Source: Nitrospina sp.
Lineage (GTDB): Bacteria > Nitrospinota > Nitrospinia > Nitrospinales > VA-1
Assembly (NCBI GenBank): GCA_018665625.1
Contig: JABJCF010000596.1
Coordinates: 1-6,542 of the forward strand
Reading direction: 5' to 3'
DNA length: 6,542 bases
Of the stretch, positions 1-5,764 are shown piece by piece. A program made the position numbers and the translations under genes. The notes beneath the pieces were generated by a model, which did no database searches, was not told the origin of the DNA, and saw only the letters and a program-made list of their open reading frames with translations. Numbering within the stretch: the stretch's first letter is position 1; each line of letters begins with the position of its first letter.

Positions 1-353
1 AGTTTTATTCATATAGACTGAAAAATTCCCTGATAAAGGTGAATTTCGCGGCAGCCCCAAAGCGGCAACAGCACCTCTAAAGCGAGCGCGGAACCCCGGT
101 TTTCTTACTTTTCTTATCGGTTCAATCCAATATCAGGATGAGATGGGGGGCGGGGGTTTTCAAGAAAATAACCGAAAAAACAATCTGGGTGCTGGGCTAA
201 ATTCACTTTTATATGTAAGGAATTGGACCATTTATTAGACTTAATAGAGCCTATTCATTTTAGGTTTTGGTTCATTCAGGAGGCTTGATTGCAGGTTGCA
301 TATTTGATAAGGTTGCCAAGTATTAAAGAGTTAATTTAACTTTGAGGTTATCA
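1..353. other. Gene-poor left edge and leader of the mlaC-like gene
   Basis: No complete gene is convincing here. Positions about 46-156 are clearly more GC-rich than the AT-rich DNA that follows. They contain a 9-bp direct duplication of TTTTCTTAC (100-108 and, lacking its last base, 109-116) and a G-tract, G6-C-G5, at 145-156. On the minus strand a reading frame is open from the left edge to a stop at 135-133 (44 codons, strongly basic) but has no ATG near its upstream end. On the plus strand, frame 3 is open from the edge to a TAA at 78-80 and could be the last 25 codons of a gene lying to the left. Either could be chance. From about 190 to 353 the DNA is AT-rich and presumably carries the promoter and 5' leader of the next gene, but no -35/-10 pair stands out. 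Confidence 0.5.
289..339 (+). other. Possible 16-codon leader peptide behind a strong Shine-Dalgarno
   Basis: A consensus AGGAGG lies at 278-283, too far upstream to serve the ATG at 354. Five bases after it a TTG (289) opens a 16-codon frame, MQVAYLIRLPSIKELI, which stops at TAA 337-339, 14 nt before the mlaC-like start and in a different frame. It could be a leader peptide or upstream ORF coupled to the downstream gene, or a chance purine run. No runs of a single amino acid suggest a classical attenuator. Confidence 0.25.
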
Positions 354-983
354 ATGATCAGAAAAATTTTACCAGGGTGTGCCATCCTTTTCTTTTTGGT
401 TTTAAGTCTTACAGGAGAGGTATTTGCAGAATCAGGAATTACCTCTGACCTAAAAGAGACCATTGATAAGGTCCTTGTGATAGTCTCTGACCCCGAATTG
501 AAGAAGAACCCCACCTTAAGAAGAGAACAACTACGAGACACTATTGGTGTTCGTTTTAATTATAGTCAGATGGTCAGGCGATCTCTGGCAAAAAACTACA
601 AAGAACGAACCGATAAAGAACGCGCAGAGTTCACAGGGCTTTTCAAAAAACTTCTGGAAAACTCCTACGCCAGTAAAATTGAAAATTATCAGGACGAAAC
701 GATCAATTATGTCGATGAAAAGGTCAAAGGGAATTATGCTCTGGTAAAAACCCAAATCGTCCGTAAAGATGGAACGATTGATGTAGATTACAAGCTGATA
801 AATGAAAATGGTAAGTGGACAGTTTATGATTTTGTAATTGAAGAGGTCAGCTTGATCCGTAATTATCGTTCGCAGTTTTCTAAAATCATTAAGACCGAAT
901 CATACGGTGCTTTGGTTTCGAAGTTGGCCAAGAAAATTAAAGACCTTGAGACCAATCAGAAAAAAGATTCTGAAAATCTTTAA
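354..983 (+). CDS. MlaC/Ttg2D-family periplasmic phospholipid-binding protein
   Basis: This predicted periplasmic protein has 209 residues, the usual size for the MlaC (Ttg2D, toluene-tolerance) family, whose members carry phospholipids between the inner and outer membranes. HpnM of hopanoid producers belongs to the same superfamily. A Sec signal peptide is visible: positive residues at 3-4, a hydrophobic core at about 5-20, and a likely cut after VFA (residue 25). There is no lipobox. Family hallmarks are the FNYSQM region (68-73), the ERAEF helix (89-93), a DYKL strand (145-148) and the C-terminal stretch 155-175, which reads W-x-V-Y-D, then S-L and N-Y-R-S-Q-F. I place the start at ATG 354, with GAGG at 344-347 six bases upstream. 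An in-frame TTG at 342 would put that Shine-Dalgarno inside the gene. The GHMP kinase follows after 20 nt, so co-transcription is likely. The ligand is unknown and no other Mla genes are in view. Confidence 0.9.
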   Translation: MIRKILPGCAILFFLVLSLTGEVFAESGITSDLKETIDKVLVIVSDPELKKNPTLRREQLRDTIGVRFNYSQMVRRSLAKNYKERTDKERAEFTGLFKKLLENSYASKIENYQDETINYVDEKVKGNYALVKTQIVRKDGTIDVDYKLINENGKWTVYDFVIEEVSLIRNYRSQFSKIIKTESYGALVSKLAKKIKDLETNQKKDSENL

Positions 984-1003
984 AGGGTACAGGCAAACTC
1001 CTC

Positions 1004-2002
1004 TTGATAAAAAGCTCAGCACCCACCCGTATTGATTTGGCTGGAGGCACGCTTGATATTTGGCCTCTGCATCTTTTTTTTGGCAACGCGCCCACCCTTA
1101 ATGCAGCCATTGATCTATATGCCACGGTTGAAATTTCTCCCAGAAAAGATAAACGGGTCGTTCTTCGATCTCTGGATTTAGATTTAAAAGCATCCTTTTC
1201 TTCATTAAAAGCTCTTCCGGAAAACCACCCTCTGCAGTTAATAACTCGCACCGTGAAGTTCTATGCTCCAAAATCGGGCTTGGAAATATCTACAAACTGT
1301 CAGGCACCACAAGGTTCGGGAATAGGAGGTTCCTCTGCCTTGAATATTGCATTGCATGGTGCGTTGAATAAATTTGTAGGTGGAAGATTCAATAAGCAGG
1401 AGATGATAGAGATTGCCAGAAATATTGAAACTCAGGTGATAGGTGTTCCTGCTGGGTGTCAGGACTATTTCCCTGCCATGTATGGAGGGGTCAGGTCAGT
1501 TAATCCAGGACATCTGGGGATCGCAACAGAAACCCTTCCTGTAAAGCCCAAAGAGCTCACACGGCACGTGGTGCTTTGCTATACGGGAAAACCAAGAAAC
1601 TCTGGCATCAATAATTGGGAAGTGACCAAGAAGGCCATTGACGGAGATAAGAAAGTGATTGATCATTTGAGCACCATCCGCGACTGTGCTCTGGAAATGC
1701 ATCAGTTATTAAAAAAGGGCCGAATTTCTGGGATTGCCCCAGTCTTTGCCCGTGAATGGAAAGCGCGTAAACAACTTGCCCCTTCGATTTCTACTCCGCA
1801 AATGGAAAAATTGATACGTTCTGCACTGAAAAAAGGGGCGCTGGCGGCAAAGGTGTGTGGTGCTGGTGGCGGCGGTTGCCTGGCTTTCATTGTTCCACCC
1901 GCTAAAAAACAATCCATCATAGATGAAATAAGTTTTCAAGGGGGTAGGGTGTTGCCCTTTCAATTTGTATCCCGCGGGGTGGCGATCCGCCACAGGCAAT
2001 AG
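1004..2002 (+). CDS. GHMP-family kinase (sugar or mevalonate-type small-molecule kinase)
   Basis: This 332-residue cytoplasmic ATP-dependent kinase has all three GHMP motifs. Motif 1 lies near the N-terminus (A6-P-T-R-I-D-L-A-G-G15) and binds substrate. Motif 2, P102-Q-G-S-G-I-G-G-S-S-A112, is the phosphate-binding loop. Motif 3 is K283-V-C-G-A-G-G-G-G-C-L-A-F295. D154, in a G-C-Q-D-Y context, sits where the catalytic aspartate of the family is expected. The N-terminus resembles heptose-7-phosphate and fucose kinases (HddA-like, COG2605-type) more than true galactokinases, but the substrate cannot be assigned. The start is TTG 1004: an in-frame TGA at 971-973 leaves no other standard start before motif 1. 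Its Shine-Dalgarno is weak (CAGG at 990-993), so translation may depend on coupling to the upstream mlaC-like gene. It converges on the exporter gene, with 96 nt between the stop codons. Confidence 0.88.
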   Translation: MIKSSAPTRIDLAGGTLDIWPLHLFFGNAPTLNAAIDLYATVEISPRKDKRVVLRSLDLDLKASFSSLKALPENHPLQLITRTVKFYAPKSGLEISTNCQAPQGSGIGGSSALNIALHGALNKFVGGRFNKQEMIEIARNIETQVIGVPAGCQDYFPAMYGGVRSVNPGHLGIATETLPVKPKELTRHVVLCYTGKPRNSGINNWEVTKKAIDGDKKVIDHLSTIRDCALEMHQLLKKGRISGIAPVFAREWKARKQLAPSISTPQMEKLIRSALKKGALAAKVCGAGGGGCLAFIVPPAKKQSIIDEISFQGGRVLPFQFVSRGVAIRHRQ

Positions 2003-2098
2003 GTCTATTCCTCTATAGCGGTACAATCTCATTTGGGATAAATGCAAGCGCACCTATCGTAAAAGGCTTTTCAGAATATTGGCTTTACGGGCATCGAC
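2003..2098. other. Convergent intergenic spacer without a canonical terminator
   Basis: These 96 bases separate two convergent genes, so a terminator is expected for each. The only pairing within the spacer is an imperfect one between GTAAAAGGC and GGCTTTAC at about 2059-2088, with mismatches, a long loop and no following T-run. The strongest hairpin nearby is just inside the end of the exporter gene (2106-2126). Termination may be Rho-dependent. Confidence 0.35.
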
Positions 2099-4603
2099 CT
2101 ATCTTCCTCCCTCGCTAGAGGGGAGGGGACGGAAGACAATGATTAGTAGAGGAAGTAGGGTGAGTGCACCCAGTAAAGCAATTACCATTGCGGCTCCTGT
2201 CAACAACCCGAAATAGATAGTGGGCATGAACTCGGAAAGAGCGAGAATGGAAAAGCCCAGAGTGATGGTTACCGAAGTGTAGTACATCGCCTTGCCAATG
2301 CTTCCATGGCAGCGACTCATCGCGGCCAGATAATTTTCATCTACTTTAAATTCTGTCTGAAATCGGTGGATATAGTGAATCGTATCATCCACTGCAATTC
2401 CCACTGTAATCGCCGCGATGGTGATTGTCATCATGTCTAGAGGAATGCCCAGCCAACCCATGAGGCTTAAAACTGTGCCGGCTGCTAAAAGATTAGGGAC
2501 GATTCCTATCAACGCAAGGGAAAAGCTTCTAAATAAAATCATGAACATTATCATGATGGCAAAAAAGACCACCCCAATGGTAAGGATTTGTGATCGGTAA
2601 AGACTCTGTAGCATATTGTTATAGAGAACGACCATCCCGGTAAATTTGAAAGTTGCCGGATCGAAATTTAACTCCTCTACCAGGTGGCTCTGGATTTTCC
2701 CTATTAATTCAGAACGCCGAAGGGTGGGGTCTGATTCGATCAATCTCATGTTGATATGAATTTGATTTGCATCTTGAGACAGGTAAGGATTGACCAGAGA
2801 GTCTTTAACATTTTCCGGCATAAGTTTTCGAATTAGAACCAGATCATAGTCATCGGGTTTTCTGCCTTTATCAAGTTGAGTGAAAACTTTAATCAATGTT
2901 GAAATAGATTGCACCTTCCCAACTTCAGGTAGACTTTCAAGATAGTCATGGATTTTTTCAACTCGATCCAGCATGTTTGAATTGAACCAGTAATTCACCT
3001 CAACCTTTTCGCCTTCCTCTGCAAAAGGGTCATCGTCAAAGTCATTTTCTGTTTCGTTCTGCTCATTTTCTTTCAGGAAGTCAAAGTACTTTTGATCGGG
3101 ATTCATTACAATGTTCAAAGGTGTGGTGCCACCCAATTGTCGATCGATGACCTCCATCCCTTTATAGATTTCTGTGTTGCTCTTAAAGTGATCAATGAAT
3201 CGATTTTCTACTTCCAATTTGGAAATGCCAACCGCACTAGCTATGGCTAGAAATAATGCTCCCCAAAGAATAATTTTATGATGTCGATTGGTAAATGCGG
3301 CAATAGCCAGGGTGAAACCCTGTGTGCTGTCTTTCCCCGATCCCGGTGTTTCAGGGCGTAATAGCGAAAGTGCGGCCGGGAAAAATATAAAGTTCAGAAT
3401 AAAAGACAAGGAAATGCCAAGGGTCATTATCCAACCGAAATCTATTACGGGACGAATGCCGCTGATTAAAAGGGAACAAAAAGCTACAACAGTAGTGATG
3501 GAGGTGTGAAAACAAGGCTGAGCCATGAGGCTTACGGTTTGTTTTACGAGTTGTTTTTGACTTTGGCCGGGATTGCCGTCGTTTAAATCCTGATATCTCA
3601 CGATTAGGTGAATGATCAGTGACATTGTAATGATTAGTAAAATAGAAATGAAGTTTGATGAAATAACTGTCACTCGCCAATCCATCAAACCTAGGAAACC
3701 AATCATAACCACTACGGTAATAAGACAGGACCCCACTGGCAATAGGACCCAACGAAATTTTTTGAAAAATAGGCTGAGCATAAGAATGAGAAAAGCAATG
3801 ACACCCAGGCCAAATGTTTTCAGATCGTGTTCAATAAATCCGATCATATCTGTGGTGATCATGGGAACACCGCCCAAAAACATTTCCGCGTTATCTCTAT
3901 GGCGGTCCATAATGTCGCGGACAGCTTGAATCACAGCGTCTTCCTTGTCTAAAACACTCGCGTGGTAGTTGCGAAATTTTTTCTGAGCGTTATCGAACAA
4001 GGTCTGGTCTTCATGAGCAAACTCAGATTTGCTTATTTTTTCTCGGAGCGCATTTCTTTTATAGAGAAGGTCAAAATATTTTTCATCGCGCTTGAAGTTG
4101 ACACGGATAATGGTGGTTTTCCCATCAGGACTCATCAGCAGGTTTTTGTAGATGGGGCTTTCCAGGAACTCTTTTCGAGCCATTTCGCGATCCACCCCTG
4201 GGGTTTCCAGGGTTCGGATATCGGTCGCCAGCTTGGCAATTTCTACACGGGGACTATTCAGTAAAGGAACATTTAATATGTTGTCTATTGAATGGATCCG
4301 CTCTAGTTTTGATAATTCGTCACTGAGTGTCTTTAGGTCTGCAAGCACCTCATCAGACATCAAGTCTTTAAACGGAGCGTAGGTGATGACAAGAAAATCA
4401 TCGGACCCATAAATCTTGCTTATTTTTCGGTAATATTCCAGTGCGTTATCGTTTTCCAGCACCAGTGATTCTGCAGATGCGTCCAGCTTGAATTTTGGAA
4501 TATGATAGGAAAGCCCTGCAACAGTTAAAGCAACAAAAAGAAGCGCCCATAAAGGTTTTTCAATAACCCACTTGAAGTATGCGTTTATCAATATTTTTTT
4601 CAA
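2099..4603 (-). CDS. RND-superfamily MMPL-type exporter (predicted lipid or hopanoid exporter)
   Basis: This 834-residue inner-membrane protein has the two-fold RND/MMPL layout (COG1033-like). TM1 is at about 17-33, followed by a large periplasmic domain (34-262) and TM2-6 (264-415). The second half repeats this, with TM7 at about 443-461, a second periplasmic domain (462-669) and TM8-12 (671-824). The proton-relay motif G-I-A-V-D739-D740-T-I-H-Y lies in TM10. The matching TM4 segment (M-S-L-I-I-H332-L-I-V-R-Y) keeps the histidine but lacks the acidic pair. Relatives include HpnN, which moves hopanoids to the outer membrane, and other proton-driven lipid exporters. The cargo here is inferred, not shown. 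The start is TTG 4603, with AGGG six bases upstream (4613-4610) and an in-frame TAA just before it. No ATG occurs before TM1. An acidic low-complexity insert spans residues 512-533. It lies opposite the mlaC-like and kinase genes and diverges from the TPR gene. Confidence 0.9.
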   Translation of the reverse strand: MKKILINAYFKWVIEKPLWALLFVALTVAGLSYHIPKFKLDASAESLVLENDNALEYYRKISKIYGSDDFLVITYAPFKDLMSDEVLADLKTLSDELSKLERIHSIDNILNVPLLNSPRVEIAKLATDIRTLETPGVDREMARKEFLESPIYKNLLMSPDGKTTIIRVNFKRDEKYFDLLYKRNALREKISKSEFAHEDQTLFDNAQKKFRNYHASVLDKEDAVIQAVRDIMDRHRDNAEMFLGGVPMITTDMIGFIEHDLKTFGLGVIAFLILMLSLFFKKFRWVLLPVGSCLITVVVMIGFLGLMDWRVTVISSNFISILLIITMSLIIHLIVRYQDLNDGNPGQSQKQLVKQTVSLMAQPCFHTSITTVVAFCSLLISGIRPVIDFGWIMTLGISLSFILNFIFFPAALSLLRPETPGSGKDSTQGFTLAIAAFTNRHHKIILWGALFLAIASAVGISKLEVENRFIDHFKSNTEIYKGMEVIDRQLGGTTPLNIVMNPDQKYFDFLKENEQNETENDFDDDPFAEEGEKVEVNYWFNSNMLDRVEKIHDYLESLPEVGKVQSISTLIKVFTQLDKGRKPDDYDLVLIRKLMPENVKDSLVNPYLSQDANQIHINMRLIESDPTLRRSELIGKIQSHLVEELNFDPATFKFTGMVVLYNNMLQSLYRSQILTIGVVFFAIMIMFMILFRSFSLALIGIVPNLLAAGTVLSLMGWLGIPLDMMTITIAAITVGIAVDDTIHYIHRFQTEFKVDENYLAAMSRCHGSIGKAMYYTSVTITLGFSILALSEFMPTIYFGLLTGAAMVIALLGALTLLPLLIIVFRPLPSSEGGR
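2106..2126 (-). other. GC-rich stem-loop at the 3' end of the exporter gene
   Basis: CCTCCCTC (2106-2113) and GAGGGGAGG (2118-2126) form an eight-pair stem with one bulged G and a four-base loop, inside the codons for the last residues before the exporter stop. It folds in transcripts from either strand, but neither side is followed by a T-run. It is therefore not a canonical intrinsic terminator, although it could protect RNA ends or assist termination at this convergent junction. Confidence 0.35.
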
Positions 4604-4682
4604 TGAAATCCCTATTTAAAGTTTAATTTCAGTTTGATGGGCGTAAATTAATTCTGACAACGGCTACGGGCTAACTTTTAGT

Positions 4683-4712
4683 CCAGCGTCTGGCTGGCCA
4701 GCGTCTGGCTGG
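4683..4712 (+). repeat. Perfect tandem duplication of a 15-bp unit
   Basis: CCAGCGTCTGGCTGG occurs twice head to tail with no mismatch (4683-4697 and 4698-4712). Each unit is itself a small dyad (CCAGC and GCTGG around a five-base centre), so the pair can form two small hairpins or offer two identical protein sites one and a half helical turns apart. It is GC-rich in otherwise AT-rich DNA, about 20 bp upstream of the proposed -35 of the TPR gene. Confidence 0.85.
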
Positions 4713-4732
4713 TGGGCGAGGCTATTCTATAC

Positions 4733-4762
4733 TTAACTTGAGATTGTGCCAATAGGTAAAAT
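4733..4762 (+). promoter_or_regulatory. Candidate sigma70-type promoter for the TPR gene
   Basis: TTAACT (4733-4738, four of six to the -35 consensus) and TAAAAT (4757-4762, five of six to the -10) are separated by 18 bp. This would start transcription near 4769, giving a leader of about 75 nt that includes the 4795-4812 dyad. The call rests on consensus matching alone. Confidence 0.35.
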
Positions 4763-4794
4763 AAACGTTTCTTGCTCTTTTATTCCTATAACAG

Positions 4795-4812
4795 GCATAC
4801 TATTTCGTATGC
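4795..4812. promoter_or_regulatory. 6-bp inverted repeat, possible operator or leader hairpin
   Basis: GCATAC (4795-4800) and GTATGC (4807-4812) are perfect inverted copies around a six-base centre, TATTTC, 32 nt before the TPR start codon. It could be an operator or an RNA stem in the leader. A T5 run at 4815-4819 follows, but the stem is short and AT-rich, so a strong terminator is unlikely. Confidence 0.45.
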
Positions 4813-4844
4813 AATTTTTATGATTTCTTTAAGGCCATTAAACT

Positions 4845-5585
4845 GTGAATTTATCCTTTAAACCAGCCATAAAATATTTTGCTATTTTCGCGTTGGTTTT
4901 AGCCATGGGGATGTCGGTCTGGCTTTTACCCAGACCCGCTGAAAAACAAGAAGAGCAATCTATCACGCCACCTATAGATGCTAAAGATGAAGCGGGTAGA
5001 TACATACAGCAAGCCTCGGAGCATTTTTTCTATCACGAATTTGATAAGGCGATAAGCACCTATAAAAAAGCTATTACGGTTTATGAGAAGGAAGGAAAAC
5101 TAAAGAAAGCTGCAAAGGTTTTTGAGTCGATAGGAGATTTATATAAATTTCGCAGAAACCTCAAAAATGCAGAAGCGCATTACATAATGGCTATGGAAAA
5201 CCACAGGGAAAATAAGGACTCGTTTGGCGAGGCCAGGGCCATGAATCTGGCAGGTGATTTATTTATGGAAAGAGAAAAATTTCCGCCTGCTGGGAATTGG
5301 TACAAAAAGGGATTTGATTTGGTAAAAAATGACCCGCCTCACCTTATCAAAGCTTTGCTCTTGGAAAACCTGGGACATTATTTCTGGAAAACTGAGGACA
5401 TTCCTGAAGCGATTGTGCAGTTCACCCAGGCACGAGACACCTTCTCTGCAATTAATAATCGGATGGGCTACGAGCATATGAGTGCAGTACTCAACAAACT
5501 CCGTAGGGGGCAGTCTCATGGCCATAGCATTCCTGACGAAGGTCTCACCTACCACCAATCTCCTCCTCCGAAGAGAAAGAGTTAG
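4845..5585 (+). CDS. Membrane-anchored tetratricopeptide repeat (TPR) protein
   Basis: This 246-residue protein begins with a hydrophobic segment at about 11-28 after a basic N-terminus (K6, K10). It acts as a signal anchor or an uncleaved signal peptide: there is no lipobox and no good A-x-A site. A short charged linker leads into about four TPR units, near residues 51-84, 87-120, 130-163 and 170-203. They show the usual small and aromatic positions, such as A-I-S-T-Y-K-K-A at 69-76 and I-G-D-L-Y at 96-100. The tail (about 215-246) is basic and proline-rich. TPR arrays are protein-protein scaffolds, so a partner is expected but not identifiable. The start is GTG 4845: a TAA at 4839-4841 lies immediately upstream in frame, AAGG at 4831-4834 serves as Shine-Dalgarno, and the first ATG (residue 21) is inside the membrane segment. 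The radical SAM gene follows 179 nt downstream on the same strand. Confidence 0.85.
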   Translation: MNLSFKPAIKYFAIFALVLAMGMSVWLLPRPAEKQEEQSITPPIDAKDEAGRYIQQASEHFFYHEFDKAISTYKKAITVYEKEGKLKKAAKVFESIGDLYKFRRNLKNAEAHYIMAMENHRENKDSFGEARAMNLAGDLFMEREKFPPAGNWYKKGFDLVKNDPPHLIKALLLENLGHYFWKTEDIPEAIVQFTQARDTFSAINNRMGYEHMSAVLNKLRRGQSHGHSIPDEGLTYHQSPPPKRKS

Positions 5586-5764
5586 TTTGGAAATTCATTT
5601 ATTGGGAATTGTTCCAGTTATTGCCTATAATAACGAACACCAAATGATAGGTTTGATAGAAATGGTGCGCGCAAGGTAAATGGCTGCCTTGTAGGGCATA
5701 GGCTCTTATTGTGAGGGCTATTGCTGTATCAGAAAATTTATAAACATCGGCAAAGGTTAAAGCT
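5586..5764 (+). other. Spacer between TPR and radical SAM genes
   Basis: No reading frame with a ribosome site is visible in these 179 bases, so there is no obvious precursor peptide for the radical SAM enzyme. A TATAAA at 5739-5744 matches five of six -10 bases but lacks a -35 at normal spacing. CAAGG and CCTTG (5672-5676, 5687-5691) form a weak five-pair stem without a T-run. Confidence 0.4.
5752..5756 (+). promoter_or_regulatory. Shine-Dalgarno that fixes the radical SAM start at TTG 5765
   Basis: AAAGG at 5752-5756 is eight bases upstream of TTG 5765. The frame is closed by TAA at 5741-5743, and the first in-frame ATG lies beyond the iron-sulfur cysteines, so this site and the TTG together define the start. 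Confidence 0.7.

Larger units (their letters stand above)
4604..4844. promoter_or_regulatory. Divergent intergenic region between exporter and TPR genes
   Basis: These 241 bases must contain the 5' signals of both divergent genes. For the exporter, a minus-strand TTGTCA (4660-4655, five of six to the -35 consensus) is followed after 17 nt only by a poor -10, TCAAAC (4637-4632), so that promoter is uncertain. The side facing the TPR gene holds the better promoter candidate, a tandem repeat and a dyad, listed separately. Confidence 0.5.

Noticed and set aside
342..353. TTG 342 as start of the mlaC-like gene
   Set aside because: ATG 354 has GAGG at six bases spacing and gives a standard signal peptide, whereas TTG 342 overlaps that Shine-Dalgarno.
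937..1251. A 104-codon minus-strand frame across the mlaC-like and kinase junction
   Set aside because: It lies antisense to conserved motifs of two well-supported genes and its translation resembles no family, so it is a shadow of plus-strand coding.
3351..3752. A 133-codon minus-strand frame inside the exporter gene
   Set aside because: It is an alternative frame of the exporter, rich in His, Ser and Arg as expected for a shifted reading of membrane-segment codons, with no independent start signal.
4807..4819. Intrinsic terminator formed by the GCATAC/GTATGC stem and following T-run
   Set aside because: The stem has only six pairs, half of them A-T, and it lies directly upstream of the TPR start codon, where an operator or leader hairpin is more plausible.
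5482..5679. A 65-codon plus-strand frame overlapping the end of the TPR gene and the following spacer
   Set aside because: It starts inside the TPR gene in another frame, has no ribosome site and shows no recognisable family. The TPR frame itself ends normally after a plausible basic tail, so no frameshift is needed.
5587..5764. A hidden RiPP precursor gene next to the radical SAM enzyme
   Set aside because: The only frames here are about ten codons long with no ribosome site, and none has the Cys- or Gly-rich character of known precursors. One could still lie beyond the right edge.
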